DNA from: Cephalopachus bancanus | Taxonomy: Eukaryota; Chordata; Mammalia; Primates; Tarsiidae | Assembly: GCA_027257055.1 (NCBI GenBank) | Contig: JAPVLO010000039.1 | Coordinates: forward strand, 7,718,501-7,782,500 | Direction of reading: 5' to 3' | Length of the DNA stretch: 64,000 nt | In this document: piece after piece, positions 17,007-32,290 of the stretch | Layout of the letters: the number at the start of each line of letters is the position of its first letter | How positions within the stretch are numbered: the stretch's first letter is position 1 | The notes under the pieces: generated by a model | What the model saw: only the letters and a program-made list of their open reading frames with translations | The model's database searches: none | Told to the model about the DNA's origin: nothing | Translations under genes and position numbers: made by a program

Positions 17007-17549
17007 AGTTTCCTTGGGTTTAAAACATTTTATTACACAAGCAATATGTGAATATATAATCATAAACAGTCAATACCAAAATTAAAGAGTACAGGTGTGG
17101 AATTCTGTTGAAATTATCCCCCCTAATCTCACTCCTCCTCTACCCAAAGACAATCGCCATCAATGTTTTGGTGCTTATCCGCCAAAATCTTTTACTTGCA
17201 CACACTTGGAGCTGAGTTAGGTCTTCCTCAAACTGGTTACTGAGACGGGGAAGCAAGGGGAGGCAGGAGACTGATGAGAAACGTACAGGAACCCAGGCTT
17301 GGGCGCTCAGTCTTAGCCACTCACACCCTGGAGGTGAATCTTCACGGCTGAAGTCACTTTTCTGATGATCCACCTGCTGGCTGGCGGCCGTCACACGTTG
17401 AGCTGCACCTCGTCCCACGCAGTGAACAAGGCCCCCTGTTCCCCACAGGCCCCGAGCTCTGACAAGGCGCTGGGTCGGGAGGAGGCCCGCTTCCTCGTCT
17501 CGCCCAGGAGGTCGGGGAGCAAGGAGGGAGGTTGGGGCTCATATGGAAA

Positions 17550-17705
17550 ATGGCCCAGCTCTGAAGTCAGACGGGCCTGCCTCAAAGCCCAGCTCTGCCA
17601 TGTGTCTGCCTGAACCTGAGCAAGCCATGCAGGTTCCCTGAATGGCAGCTGCCTTGTATGTGAAGTGGAGCTAATGAATACTATGCACCTCCTCTCGGGG
17701 GTTAG
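17550..17705 (+). mobile_element. MIR SINE
   Basis: GCTCTGAAGTCAGACGGGCCTGC...CCCAGCTCTGCCA...TGAACCTGAGCAAG...TGTGAAGTGGAGCTAATGA follows the tRNA-derived MIR consensus, including its degraded control region and core. Confidence 0.8.
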
Positions 17706-19899
17706 TTCCCAAGTAACACTCATGGGTGAGGTCTCCCTGTGGTGGGTGCAGATGACGTCAGGGCAACACCTCACAAGCAGGAGATCCCATTCTCTTTCTT
17801 CCTTTTTGGCGGACGGCGGCCAACAGGGGTCTGTGCTGGTACCTGGAGATGAGTAACCCGGGTAACCACTGTGCCTTGGCCTTGTGAGGGAGGGGGCAGG
17901 AGGTGCATCCTTTCTCATCACAAACACTGCACTCATCTGACTTCTTCTCCCCACTCTCAGGTTCACCTCACAGGCACGGGATGGGGCAGGGTCAGCGCCT
18001 CTCACAGCCCCGGCTGCCCGCAGCTCCTGGAACTTGGGCTGTGGAGAAGCACTCCTCAGCATTGGATCTAGTCTGCAATTCCAGGACAATAGGAAAAATT
18101 TCACTCAACACCTTGCTGGACTCACAGGAGTTACAGACAGTGATAAATTCAGATGGAAGGGACTCCACACAGTGCATCTGGAGGATCCCAGACATCTGAG
18201 CCTCAGTGATGAGAAGAAAGCAGCCTGAAGAGCTGAGGAAAGAGAACTCAGGACAACACAAGAGCAAGTGCTAAGCCCCTGGGGTAGGAACATGCAGTTA
18301 CAGGCAGGAACAGGCCCGCCCTGCTCAGGGTACCCACTGCTAGAGCAGCAGAGACAGATCCGCAGGTGTCAGATCGTGCACAGGAGTTTGGCTTTTGTTC
18401 CAAGCGTGGTGGGAAACAGGGAAGGGATGTGACTCAACTGATGTCTTGTGAGGATGAATTGAGACTGCTCATAGAAAGCATTTGGCCCAGGCTGGCAGCT
18501 CAGAAGCCCCAAGGGCTCCGGTCTCCTTACATTTCTCAGGGTCCTGGGCCTGCACTATGCAGATGCTCTGGAACATCTAGGGCATGATGGTCCCCAAGGG
18601 CTGGTGCCTGTCTTCCTACAGAGGGGTAGCTCTCCCATAGTCCCTTTCCAAAGGCCTCTCTTGGTGGCAAGCTCCCCTCCAAGCCCATACGACTTCTTTC
18701 CCACCAGGAAGCCTCCTCTGTGACCTACACAGCATTTTCCTCACAAGCACCGTGCCTTTCCCTGTGGACCGGAAGCAAACATTTCTTTAAAACAAGTGAA
18801 AACAAGTGATTTCTATTTCGTCAAAATGTTATCTTGCTGTATCAGGTGATACATGTGACCACTGTGCCATCTGTCCACAGGACACGGTCCTGGGACTGCC
18901 AGAGGTGAGGCCAAAGGCTTAGGGCCTCTTAAACGGTTCCAGGCTTACAGCCACATGCTTTTCCATGGTCCCATGGGTAGCCTTCTTGGGAAAGGGAGAC
19001 GGCTTTTCAGCCAGGAACACCCCAGCAGCCCATGTCCTCACTCCCGTGGCAGCTCCAGTAGCACCCAAATCTGTCTTCCACAGCGAAGCCCAAGTTGGGC
19101 CCCCAGGAAGGGGAAGGCAGGGGGTGCTGTGTGTGAAGAGCCACAGCTGCCCTGACACTGCAAGCTCTGCTCCATCAGGGGTAGTGCTGGGAGCACATTT
19201 CTGGTCGGGAAGCAGGTGGGAGGACAAAGTGCATGTGGGTGGAGGCGCATGTCTCCCTGTGGACAGTGGGGCCAGAGTCATCCAGGACCAAGCAGCCAGC
19301 CAGCTCACCCATCCTCTGGGCTGGAGCACAGACTGCTCCAGAGGCCAGCTGCCCAGTCATTTGGCTCCACAGTCCACAGTCATTTCATCTCAGCACAGCC
19401 CACGGCGCAGGAATTTCCTCCATGTCGGAGAGGAGGAAGCTGAGACGCAGGGGACGCCAGAGGGTGTTCTCACAGGGAGGCCCAACCACGGTCTGTGCCT
19501 CCAGAGCACTCACGGCCACCTCTAGTGCCCAAAGCCCTCACACAAGTCATGTTTTCGCCAGGACACTCCCTCCCAGGAAACGCAGGGCTGTGTCTCTGCA
19601 CCAGCTGTGCTGCGGGCCCCAAAACACCACCCCAGGGCCTGACGAGTCATGAGACCTCTGTACGCCTCCTCTTAAATGGGGAATGTGATTTTCCCAAACA
19701 ATTGGATTTGAAAACAAACTCTCTTTCATGTGGCAAAAGCAGAACAACACATTTATTAGCCTCTGATTTCATTTTAACACCCGCCAATGCTGGACACTAT
19801 GCCTCCCTTCCTGGCTGCCCCTCCTGTCCAGGTCACAGGGAACCAGAGGAACCAGCACATGATCATGGTTCCCCTCACTCCAAACTTTATTCATGTGAC

Positions 19900-19960
19900 C
19901 ATCCTCTACTGAGGTGCTTCTTCTGTGCCAGGTCCCAGGCTGGGCACTGGGGGGAAGAAA
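19900..19960 (+). mobile_element. MIR core fragment
   Basis: TGAGGTGCTTCTTCTGTGCCAGGTCCC then GGCTGGGCACTGGG resembles the MIR core. Confidence 0.5.
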
Positions 19961-20614
19961 AGTGAAAGACGTTCAAGAGGACCAACATCCACCATGGCAC
20001 TGGGGGAGGTCCTGGGGGAGCACCAGAGACGGACACCACCGAGCCCACACTGCAGAAGGGGCAGCGGTACCGCACAGCGTAAAGACGTGGAGTCAGCTTG
20101 GTGAGGGTGGGGACGGCGCACCCATGGAGTCAGAGGCCAGAGAGGGCCCCAGGGAGTTGGGGGGCCTCAGAGGGCAGGGCTGAGGAGGTGTGGGAGAGGG
20201 GGTGGGTGTCCCACATGAGGGGTCAGAGGCGAGTCTAGGCAAGTGACTCCCATCAGATCTGTGCTTAGAAAAATCCCCCTGGTGGCCATGGAGTCGGGGT
20301 TGGGACAGGAGAGACAGGAAGATAAGTTCAGATGCAGCATAACGGGGGCCAGGAGGGACGGAGTCAGGGAGGGTGGAGACGGGTGGACCCAGGAGACTGC
20401 TGGGGGGCATTCCACTAGACAGAGTGGCCTGATGATTGGGGCAGAGACCAAGCCACTCAGGATTCTGGCTTGCAGGGAGGCAACAGACAGAGAATTCCAG
20501 CTCAGACAAGCTTCATTTTGGAGTTTTAAGTGCCAGTGTCAACACAGGTGCTTCGCAGGCAGAGGCCAGAGTAGCCAGGTTGGAGGCAGAGCCCGGGGGG
20601 CTCACAGCAGCACA

Positions 20615-20653
20615 TGTCCCAGGAGACGCTCACCCACAGCACACAGAGAGCCC
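20615..20653 (+). repeat. inverted repeat, left arm
   Basis: About 38 bp (TGTCCCAGGAGACGCTCACC ... CACAGCACACAGAG) matches the reverse complement of 21077-21114 with only a few mismatches. The spacer is about 424 bp. Neither arm is a SINE that I recognise. Confidence 0.8.
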
Positions 20654-21076
20654 ACAAACACCTCCAGATGCCACCAAAAGGCCAACTGTGCTCCCTCCAC
20701 ACTCCCCTCACCCCTCACCCTGCCCCCCAACCTGTCCTAAAGGAGGCCAGTGTTCACCAGGACTGCAGGTGGCAGAACTGGTGCTACAAGCTTGGGCCCC
20801 ACCCCACCTTGGCCTGACTACCCACACTGGCCACAGAGGAGCCCCCAGCCCCAGCAGTGGGCTCACAAGGACCCAAGGCTGGGCCTTAGTCACCGAGCCC
20901 CCGAACAGGTCACAGAGTCAGCTGCCATTCGGTTCAGTTCCTCCTCTCCAGCCTGAGCAACCGTTCGTCCCCTTCCTGGGAGTGGGCTGGGATCGAAAGC
21001 GAAGGGGAAGTGAGGCTGGGCTCCGGCCCCAGTGTGCCGGGAGCCCTGGCCTGGCCGTCTGGGACGACAGGAAGGA

Positions 21077-21114
21077 GGCCCTCTGTGTGCTGTGGGCGAG
21101 CGTCTCCCGGGACA
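21077..21114 (-). repeat. inverted repeat, right arm
   Basis: Reverse-complement partner of 20615-20653 (GTGTGCTGTGGGCGAGCGTC at its centre). Transcripts across this part of TBC1D24 intron 1 could pair the two arms. Confidence 0.8.
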
Positions 21115-22265
21115 AGGAGGCCCTCTGCCCCAGGCTCCCACAGTAGGGAGATCCCTCCTCGCAGGCAGGCTCCCCTCGTGGAATTCAAAACATCTCACCC
21201 GCTAGGGCAGGCCCTCAACCTTGCCGAGTGCTGTGGACAGAAGGAAGCAGATCACGGGTCGCAGGGAGGGGTCTGTAGGAGAGACAAGGAGATGCAGAAG
21301 AACTCACCAGTCCCACGACACCTGCCGGGCACTGACCATCCCTGCCGGGCGAGGGGAGGGCAGCAGGGGCGACTGAGCCCCATTCCAGCCCCAGGGTGTG
21401 ATGGTCTAGGGATGAGAACGACAGCAGTTACCACATGACATGCTCCCGCCTGATAAGGAGTTGCTCAGAGTGCTTGGGACACCCTGGGGCAGAGGAGGCT
21501 GTGGCCAGGCAGATATGGTGGGGGCAGGTGTGCTTGGTGGCTGAGAGTGTGGCTCAGCTTGCAGATCACCTAGGGAGAGGCGCCCGGCAGCAGGCAGGAT
21601 AGAGCCTGGAAGAGCGTGTGGCTGGAAAGCCACCTGTGACAGACAGAACTCTCAAACTGTGCCTTTCCTCTGCTCTCACACCAACACGACAATCAACACA
21701 GAGGACATCTATGACCCCAAACATGCAGAAATTTCTCCCTGTCAGCAAGCAAGCAATCAGTTCTGCAGCAGACACCTGCTGGGTGGCCTTCAATTCTATT
21801 CTGACACTATCTACCTGGAGACAGGGTCAGATCCCATGACCTCCACTTTAGGTTCGAGCAATTTGCTGGAGAGGCTCACAGAACTCAGGGAAACATGTTT
21901 ACTGGTTTATAACAAAGGATATCACAAAAGATACAAATGAAGACATGTGTAGGGGGAGGTATGGGAGAAGTTTCCATGCTCTCCCTGGGGGTGCCACCCT
22001 CCAGAAACTTCCACATGTTCAGCTATCCAGAAGCTCTCCAAACCATGTCCTCTTGGGTTTTTAATGGAAACTTCATTATGTAGGTATGATTAAAAAAATC
22101 AGTTAGTGGCCACTGGTGACCAACTTGATCTTCAGCCCCTCTCCCCTCCAGAAAGGATGGGAGCTGGGGCTGAAAGTTCCAACCCTCTAATCATGCCTGG
22201 ATCTTTCTGGTGACCATCCCCACCCTAAGGCTACCAGTCAACATTAGTGTACAAAAAGACAGCAC

Positions 22266-22536
22266 AGCCGGGCTCGGTGGCTCAGCCTGTAATCCCGCGC
22301 CTTTGGGAGGCTGAGGTGAGTGGATTGCCTGAGCCTGCGGGTTCGAGACCCGCCTGGGCAGCGAGACCTCATCTCTACAATAAATCAAAAATCAGCCGGG
22401 CGTGGTAGCACGCACCTATAGTTCCAGCTACTCGGAAGGCTGAGGCGGAAGGATCGCCGGAGCCCAGCAGGTTGAGGCTGCGGTGGCCGGGTGCACTACA
22501 ATCTGGGCGACAGAGTGAGACTCCAACTCAAAAAAA
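22266..22536 (+). mobile_element. Alu SINE, lineage subfamily
   Basis: Near-full dimer. The direct repeat AAAAAGACAGCAC borders both ends. Short internal deletions are present in both arms. Confidence 0.94.
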
Positions 22537-22539
22537 GAC

Positions 22540-25582
<3,043 letters not shown>

Positions 25583-26458
25583 TAATCATTTCAAAGGGCA
25601 ATCAAGACATGCTTACTGAATGCCAGCATGCTGAGTGCCGTAGTGCAGAGGCACAGCCCTGCACCAGCCCTCAAACCCTGGCTTGTGTACTGACCACACC
25701 AGGTCAAGGTGCAGATGCTAGGACAGGAGAGCAAAGGATGTCTTCCCACAGCCAACGCCCGCCTCAGCTGGGCCTCGAAGGGTGAGGAGGCCTCAGCCCC
25801 AGGAAGTGGCAGAGACAGCATGAGCAAAGGACAAGGCCAAAAGGGCAGAGTCTGTTCAGCAAGAGCGCAGGCCAGTGAGCATCCTTTGGGGCTCAGATTA
25901 AGACAGTTCTATTGTCCAGCCTCATGGGCTCCAAGAAGCCAAAAGGCCTGCGACAGAGGCCTGTGATTCACTGAGCTGCTGAGAAAGAATCGTGCCTCCA
26001 GTGTGTGGGGGGCAGATGAGGGACAGCCCAGAAAGACAGGGAAGACACCAAGTAGGAAGTGCCAACATGTCCATCCACAGCTCAGTCCTTCTAAGGTCCA
26101 CAGGTTTACCATGCTATGAAGGTCAAAAGGACCCTTACTGGGAAAGGGATCACAGAGGATAATTAGGAAAGGAGGGGGAAATGATTCAAGGAAAGGCTGA
26201 AGGGGCAGAGGTGAGGGGAGCTCTTTGGGGAACCCAGGTGATGAGCACCATTTAGAACACTATACAGTCAACGGGCTTTTATCACAGTGGGCTTTTATCA
26301 GAGAATTGCCCATCCATAAACAATCCGTCTGGGTGTATGGCACCCAATTAAAATTGTGTAACGTTAGGCAAACACAATATTTCAGATATGAGAAATCTGT
26401 ATCCTCAGTAGAGTCCCAAGTCCTGTGTAGTATGTTCTCTATGGTCTGTAAAAAAGAA

Positions 26459-26775
26459 GGATGGGTGCAGTGGCTCACGCCTGTAACCCTAGCACTTTGG
26501 AAGGCTGAGATGGTTGAGGCTGAGGTGATTGCTTGAGGCTAGGAGTTCCAGACCAGCCTAGGCAACACAGCAATACCTCATCTCTACAAAAAAAATTTTT
26601 TTTAATTAGCTGGGTGTGGTGGTGCATGCTTGTAGTCCTAGCTACAGTATTTGGGAGGCTGAGGTGGGAGAATCACTTGAGCCCAGGAGTTCAAACAGCA
26701 ATAAGCTGTGCAATCCAGCCTGCGAAACAGAGTGAAATCCTACTTCTCAAAAAATTGATAAAAAATTAAACAACA
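26459..26775 (+). mobile_element. Alu SINE, AluJ-like, with duplicated tail end
   Basis: Older dimer starting ATGGGTGCAGTGGCTCACGCC. Its 3' end (from GCTGTGCAATCCAGCCTGCG) is tandemly repeated; see 26705-26852. Confidence 0.9.
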
Positions 26776-26852
26776 TGGGCTGTGCAATCCAGCCTGCGAA
26801 ACAGAGTGAAATCCTACTTCTCAAAAAATTGATAAAAAACTAAACAACATGA
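26705..26852 (+). repeat. 74-bp tandem duplication of an Alu 3' end
   Basis: Copies 26705-26778 and 26779-26852 are almost identical: one T/C change near the AAATTAAAC / AAACTAAAC point. Such low divergence inside an old AluJ suggests a recent local duplication or an assembly artefact. Confidence 0.93.
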
Positions 26853-27949
26853 AAGAAGAGAGCACGCTGGGGTGGGTGGAAGCCCATTGTGCTTACACAC
26901 AATCCATGAGCGAACTCTCTCCTGAGGCTGAGCCACTTCAGGCCCCTGGTGAACAAGGTCTATCAGAGACAAGAATAACTGCTTCGCAACTTATCTGGAG
27001 GCTCAGCCAGTCCTGTGGGGACCATGTGCCAGATAGGGGCTCCTTCTGCAGTATCAGCCTTTTGCCAGCCTCATCCACATGGACCCTCGGCGTAGGAGGA
27101 AGATTGAGGAGGAGGTACCACACGCCTGGCCTCTGTCCTCAGTAGATTCTTTCCAAAGTCCTGTCTACTGCTGACACTGACAGATCACACAGAAACAGAG
27201 TCCTGGAAGGAGAGTGAAGGGACCCTGGGAATTCTGCTGGGTCTGAGAAGGCTTTTTTCCCAGAGACTTAATCATGAGAAGGCTCTGAGAGGTCCAACCC
27301 CTCATATGGAGGTAAATGGGGTCATTTGAGATGAGTGACCTAATCTGGAGGTTCCCCAAAGGCAGACGCCCAAGACAGGATGGCTGCCGGAAGGACACTG
27401 TTTAACACCCCACGTTCCACCCTTTAATAAACAGACTGGGTCTCTGCGACAAATTAAAAGCCCACTGTCTTGACCCTTGCCCCAAAAGGCAATGGGTTAC
27501 TGACTGGACTTCTGCTACCTTTACTCTGGCTCAAGAAGACAATACTAGGAGTCCATAGGGTTGAGTCTTTTTCTCACTTTATACAATCTGTTGGGAAGAT
27601 CCAATCCACTCCCCAGCTCGGACGCCACACAGCATTGCTCTTTAGCTAGTACACTCTCCTTGGCTCCAGACCAATGTACATCTATCTACTACCTGGATGT
27701 CTCACCAGCGCCCAAGTCAGCAGCTCCTGAAAATCGTGACCCCTCCCCAAGCCTGTTCCCCCTCCTGCACACTGTGCCTGGGGCATGGCACCACCAGTTG
27801 CCAGTCACCCAATCTTGGAGCATTCCCTTTTCTTGCTTACATCACTCAGGATGTGCTGTAATGGTTCCTCAACTGGCCCTGATCGCCAGACAGCTCTTCA
27901 CCAGCCCTCCCTGGCCAGTTCTGACCAAGTCACTCACAAACCCAAGATC

Positions 27950-28410
27950 TTTGGTGGCTTCAGGGTAAAACTCAAACTCTTGGGCTGGCACTCAAGGCCT
28001 TTCCCAGTCTGCTGCCAGCCTAGCTCCCTCACTTCACCCCATCCGCCCAGGGCTGCTCACTGTCCTCCCAACACCTGGTGGGTGGAAACCACATCCTTCA
28101 TACACAATATCCCTTTGGCCAGAAGGCTCTTTCCCTCACTTGGTCTTGACACTCCTGATCAACCAAGGCTTCAAAATGGAGTTCAGGTCTTTCTCAGAGC
28201 CCCACCCCCACCACAGTCCAGCAGGACGCCAAGCCTCTGTGCCCACAGCAAGTTCTTTCCACCTCTAATGGGAGTGTCTCCCATCTGTTTATTCACCTGT
28301 CTCCTGGCTGCACTGTAAGCTCAAGGGCAGAGATCAAGTCATACTCAAGGGTGAATCCACAGAACACACGGCATGGTGACTCCTTGGATGAAGTGTGAAT
28401 TCAATAAATG
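27950..28410 (+). mobile_element. L2 LINE 3' end
   Basis: Shows the L2 3' pattern: AAACTCAAACTCTTGGGCTGGC, later TGTAAGCTCAAGGGCAGAGATC, and finally GTGTGAATTCAATAAATG. It is diverged. Confidence 0.65.
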
Positions 28411-28419
28411 CGTGTCGAA

Positions 28420-29370
28420 AGGACAGAGAAAATCATTGAACAATGAACTCAAGTGGGCCCCAAAACCTGAAGTTTTGTTTCTTTGACAGTACCTCCATTT
28501 GAAAGACAATGTTTGAAACAGTCACTGAAATTGCTGCTTTGACTCGAAAAGGACTTCTTTCATTTACTGAGTTACCATAACAGAAAAGGTATGCTCGAAC
28601 AGGTGAAACATTGAACAAAGTAAATGTTAAGTGTTTTTTTTATAGCCTGTTTCATTGTCCTTATGTACTTTAAACCAGAAGCCATCTAAAGGCAAACACT
28701 TAATATATCTTCTGTGCTTGGCTAATCTGCCGAGAATCAAGAGCAACAATGCATGCCCAAGATCACTAGAATCTGCTGGACCGTCCTGACAGGCGTGGTC
28801 AGCGAGAGCCAGCAAGGCCGACCTGCAGTGAACTTGCAGACCCTGGGTACAAAATGTATTGTTATGAAAACCCTGCCTAGATTACTAGATTACTTCTGCA
28901 TCTCCAGGAGGTCACTCTTAACCCAGGTGAAAGTCACTGCATTAGGTTAACATCCACCATGCCAACAGAAGCAACTCGGGCTCACCCCATCCCAGGCAAG
29001 GGTGGGTGGGGTAGGGCTGGGGCAAAGATGAACACTGCGATGCAGCTCTAGCCCTGTTCACAGGGAAGACAGGCCTCCAAACAGAGCACGCGCTGCCTAA
29101 TACGTACTTCACATAAAGGCTTTATCTCAGTGGTGAGGAGATTAGATGAGGATCAACTCTCAGAATAAAGGGAAGAGCACGCAAGGCCACACCACTGGCT
29201 AGGGACAGTAACCGAACATCTTTGTGAGATTTCTTGACCTTCTCTTATCTTGGTTGCTTTCTCCCTGTCTGTGTTCCCTAAAATGAAAAGAATTTACCCG
29301 CTTGTCTTCACGATAACTGAGAAGACATTTACAGGTGCCTACCGTGTGCTGGGGGTAGAAAGTGAAGATG
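28420..29370. other. TBC1D24 intron 1, no feature recognised
   Basis: Unique AT-balanced intronic sequence. No exon or repeat could be named apart from a possible short MIR core near 29318-29350 (GGTGCCTACCGTGTGCTGGG). Confidence 0.4.
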
Positions 29371-29672
29371 GGGCTGGGCGCAATGGCTCAAACCTGTAAC
29401 CCCAGCACTTTGGGAGGCCGAGGTGAGAAGACTGCCTGAGTCCAGGAGTTTGAGACCCGCCTGGGCAACTTGGTGAGACCTCATCTCTACAATAAACCAA
29501 AAAATTAGCCGGGCGTGATGGCGCGCGCCTTTAGTTCCAGCTACTTGGAAGGCTGAGGGAGAAGGATCGCCTGAGCCCAGCAGGTCGAGGCTCCGGTGGC
29601 TGTGAAGGTGCTACTGCACTCCAGCCTGGGTGACAGAGTGAGATTTCAACTCAAAAAAAAAAAAAAAAGAAA
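29371..29672 (+). mobile_element. Alu SINE, lineage subfamily
   Basis: Full dimer starting GGGCTGGGCGCAATGGCTCA, with the AATAAACCAAAAAATTAG linker and a long A tail followed by GAAA repeats. Confidence 0.93.
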
Positions 29673-30049
29673 GAAAGAAAAAAGAAGGTGAAGATGGAGC
29701 CCTTGCCCTCAAGTGGAGAAAACAGCAACGCACACAGGGATGGTTCTTTCTGCTGACTGCCTGGAGGTCACCTGCTGACTCTGGAGCATACCACAAAGTA
29801 AGGAACATCACCAGCTAGAGCTTCTATTGGCCCCGGAAAGGCAGACAACAGACTCACTACTTCTAAGAAAAAGCTGCTGCGGAAAGACAGCGACACCAGC
29901 ATCACAAGCACAGTCACTAACCTCAGTCCGCCTGCAACTCCGCACAACCCAGACGGTTCTGAGACATCAGGTGGTCCTGGATGCCGACTCAGCGAGTAGT
30001 CATCCAGAAGGCGCACAGCGCCTGTCTCCCCACGCAGCCTGCTTTTGTA

Positions 30050-32290
30050 CCGGGCACGGTCACCCAGGAGAACCTGCGGCCAGGCCACCAGCACCCTGCG
30101 TGAAGGTCGCGACGCGGTGCAGCCCACCCCCGGCCGGTGCCAGCCTGACCCTCCGGCCGTGCTAGGGCCCCTGCTTCCAGCTGCCGGGGCACGGCCCGGC
30201 GAGCTGCCGCCCGGCACAGCGGCCGCGGCCAAGGGGCACCCGCGGGACACCCGGGTGAGGAGCGCGACAGGTGTCCCCTGGGGCGGGTGGAGGGCCCGCA
30301 GCAGCTGCGGCTCTCCGAGGGCAGCGCGTATCAGAGATTCGGCCGCAGCCGTGGCCGAGTCCAGAAGAGGATTGCCTACGGGCAGGGGCGGGAAGTGCCC
30401 GAGGAAAGAGCGACACAGCGCGGCTCTTTCCGACGACACCGCGCCAGGGCCGGGCCGGCGGGTGCGCAGCGACCGGGCGGGGGCGCCGGCTTGGGCCGGG
30501 GGGTCTGGCTTCCGGGCCCCGCGCCGGGAGCCCCCGAAGGACGGGGCGCCGCGGCAACGCCAGGCCCCGGGTGCCCCGACCCGTGCTCGCCCGGCCCCCG
30601 CCTCGGACGCGGCCCCACGCCCCCCGGCGCGCCCTCGCCGCGGCGACAGCTGCACCCGGGCCCCGTGACCCCACGGCGCCCGCACCCAGCCTCGCGGCCC
30701 CGCCCGGCGGAGAACCCACCTCCGCGCGCCGCGCCGCGCCGCTTTCTCAGCTCGCTGCGCTCCAGCGGCCGGCCCCTGTGCGCACGCGCGCGCGCGGCCC
30801 CGCCCCCGCCCCGCACGCGCCGCCGCCGCCCACCCCGGAGCCGCCGCGGGCACCGGCCTGGCCGGCTCTGGGCATGCGCACTGACGCGCGGCGCCCGCGG
30901 CGGGAGCATGCGCCTGCCGGGGACGGAGCCCGGCGAGGAGGGGCGGCGCTGGCCCGCGGTTCCCGGGAGGGGGCAGCCGAGAGGCGCGGGGGGCCGCGGG
31001 CACCGCCGAGGCCGCGGGAGCCCGGCACCTGCCCGCTGGAGTCGCCGCCCGGCCGGGTCACGCGTGGACGCGGGGCCGCGCGTCCGCGAGGTCCGGTCCC
31101 GAACTGGCGAAGGGGCGCGGGGGCCCTCGGGCCCGGACCTGAGCGGAAGAGCCCCGAGCCCGCGGCTCGGAGACGCGGCCGAGAAAGAGAGACGACCGGA
31201 GGCCAGAGGCGGGGACCCCGCAGAGACGCAGCTCGGAGCACGGTCGCAGACGCCCAGCCGCAGCGGCGGGCCGGTTCGACGCGGGCAGCAGAGGCCGCCG
31301 TCTGCGCTGGGAGGAGCCTCAGCGCGCTGCGCGGGTCCCGGAGGAGGCGGGGCCGTGGAGTCGCGTCACTGAGCCCCTGGGGGTTCCCAAACGTCTGCAG
31401 TGGCCCCACAGTGCCCTTTGGAGAAGCCAGAGAGCTCTCTGGCGGATCGCTGCGTGTGCATGTGTTGGGGGCGCGAAGCACAGCACCCTTGGCCGTTCTC
31501 AGGCCCCGAGAGGTCCTGGCATCACGAGGGGATCGCAGCCTCCTGGGTATCACAGTGGCCCGGGGGGCGGGCAGCCGGCTGGAGAGCGGGAAACGGAAGA
31601 ATCCTCTGCGGAGGACATCTGCCCAGAGAGCCCCCAAGCAGCGCTTTGGGGCTGTCACGCGCCTCCGTGTCGGGGGCGGGTGTCGCGGCGTCTGTCGCCT
31701 CCCTCCGGGACCCGCCGTGAGGCGCCGAGGGAGCGCCCGAGGGGACGAGGCGGGAGCCGAATGGCCGCACGCGCCACGCGATCCGAGACTCCGCGGCAGG
31801 CGAAGGCACAGGGTGGACGCGCGCCTAGAGGGGAAGAAGGGCCCCGCCCGGCCCCCGCCCGGCCCGCGGGCTCAGGCCGCCCCGCAGCGCCCCCGCCGCT
31901 CGCGCCGCTGCAGCCTCCGCAGGCGCCGCGTCCACGCGTCCCTCCAGGGCAGCACGAGGCTCCCGCGGGCGGCGCTGAGCCCGGGCCCGCGGCCCTCCGC
32001 GCCCCAGGCCCCCGCGCCCGGCCCGTCCCCCAGCAGCAGGTAGCGGCGGCCGGGTAGGAGGCGCGGGCAGCCGCAGGCCGCGTCCCGGGCCGGCACCCAC
32101 AGCGCGCTGCTCCCGCGCCGGGCGCGCTCCTCGCCGCTCCGGAACACCGCGAGCACCGCCACTGGGAAGCGCGTCCACGCGCCGCGCGCCTCGCCGCGCG
32201 CGCCCACCGCCACCTGCACCGCTGCGGGAGGGCGAGAGAGGGCGGGGTCAGACGGGCGAGGCCGGGGGGCGGGCCGCGGGGAGGAGAACG
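30050..32290. promoter_or_regulatory. CpG island covering TBC1D24 promoter and NTN3 last exon
   Basis: Very high G+C with dense CpG, unlike the surrounding intron. The high-coordinate end holds the last NTN3 coding exon (31872-32221). The centre is the expected TBC1D24 promoter, because in human TBC1D24 begins about 1 kb after NTN3 ends. Two NRF-1-like palindromes, GCATGCGC, lie at about 30872-30880 and 30906-30913. Very long open frames here on both strands are a by-product of the low stop-codon density. Confidence 0.8.
30721..30870 (-). other. TBC1D24: candidate TBC1D24 non-coding exon 1
   Basis: A minus-strand donor, GGAG followed by GTGGGTTC, ends at about 30721 just below the NRF-1-like sites. 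It would give a GC-rich 5' UTR exon that splices over a roughly 17.6-kb intron to the ATG exon. The start is set by the NRF-1-like motifs and is approximate. No transcript evidence is available, so other donors in the island remain possible. Confidence 0.3.

Larger units (their letters stand above)
16160..22265. other. TBC1D24 intron 1 interior, mostly unique
   Basis: No coding exon recognised. Named repeats inside are given separately. Long open frames here (for example 17391-18104 minus) are unsupported by splice signals or known domains. Confidence 0.5.

Noticed and set aside
17391..18104. 237-codon open frame in TBC1D24 intron 1
   Set aside because: Crosses a MIR element and has no splice or domain support.
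20436..21146. 236-codon open frame in TBC1D24 intron 1
   Set aside because: Spans the inverted repeat region. Composition is intronic and no protein similarity was recognised.
29768..31003. 411-codon open frame on the minus strand
   Set aside because: Low-complexity translation of the same CpG island with no recognisable domain or conserved start.
31560..31871. NTN3 poly(A) signal
   Set aside because: No AATAAA or ATTAAA in NTN3 sense was found in the GC-rich stretch directly after the stop, so none was called.
30271..32043. 590-codon open frame on the plus strand
   Set aside because: Lies in the CpG island, is Arg/Pro/Ala-rich throughout with no domain, and runs antisense to the NTN3 last exon. 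High G+C removes stop codons by composition alone.
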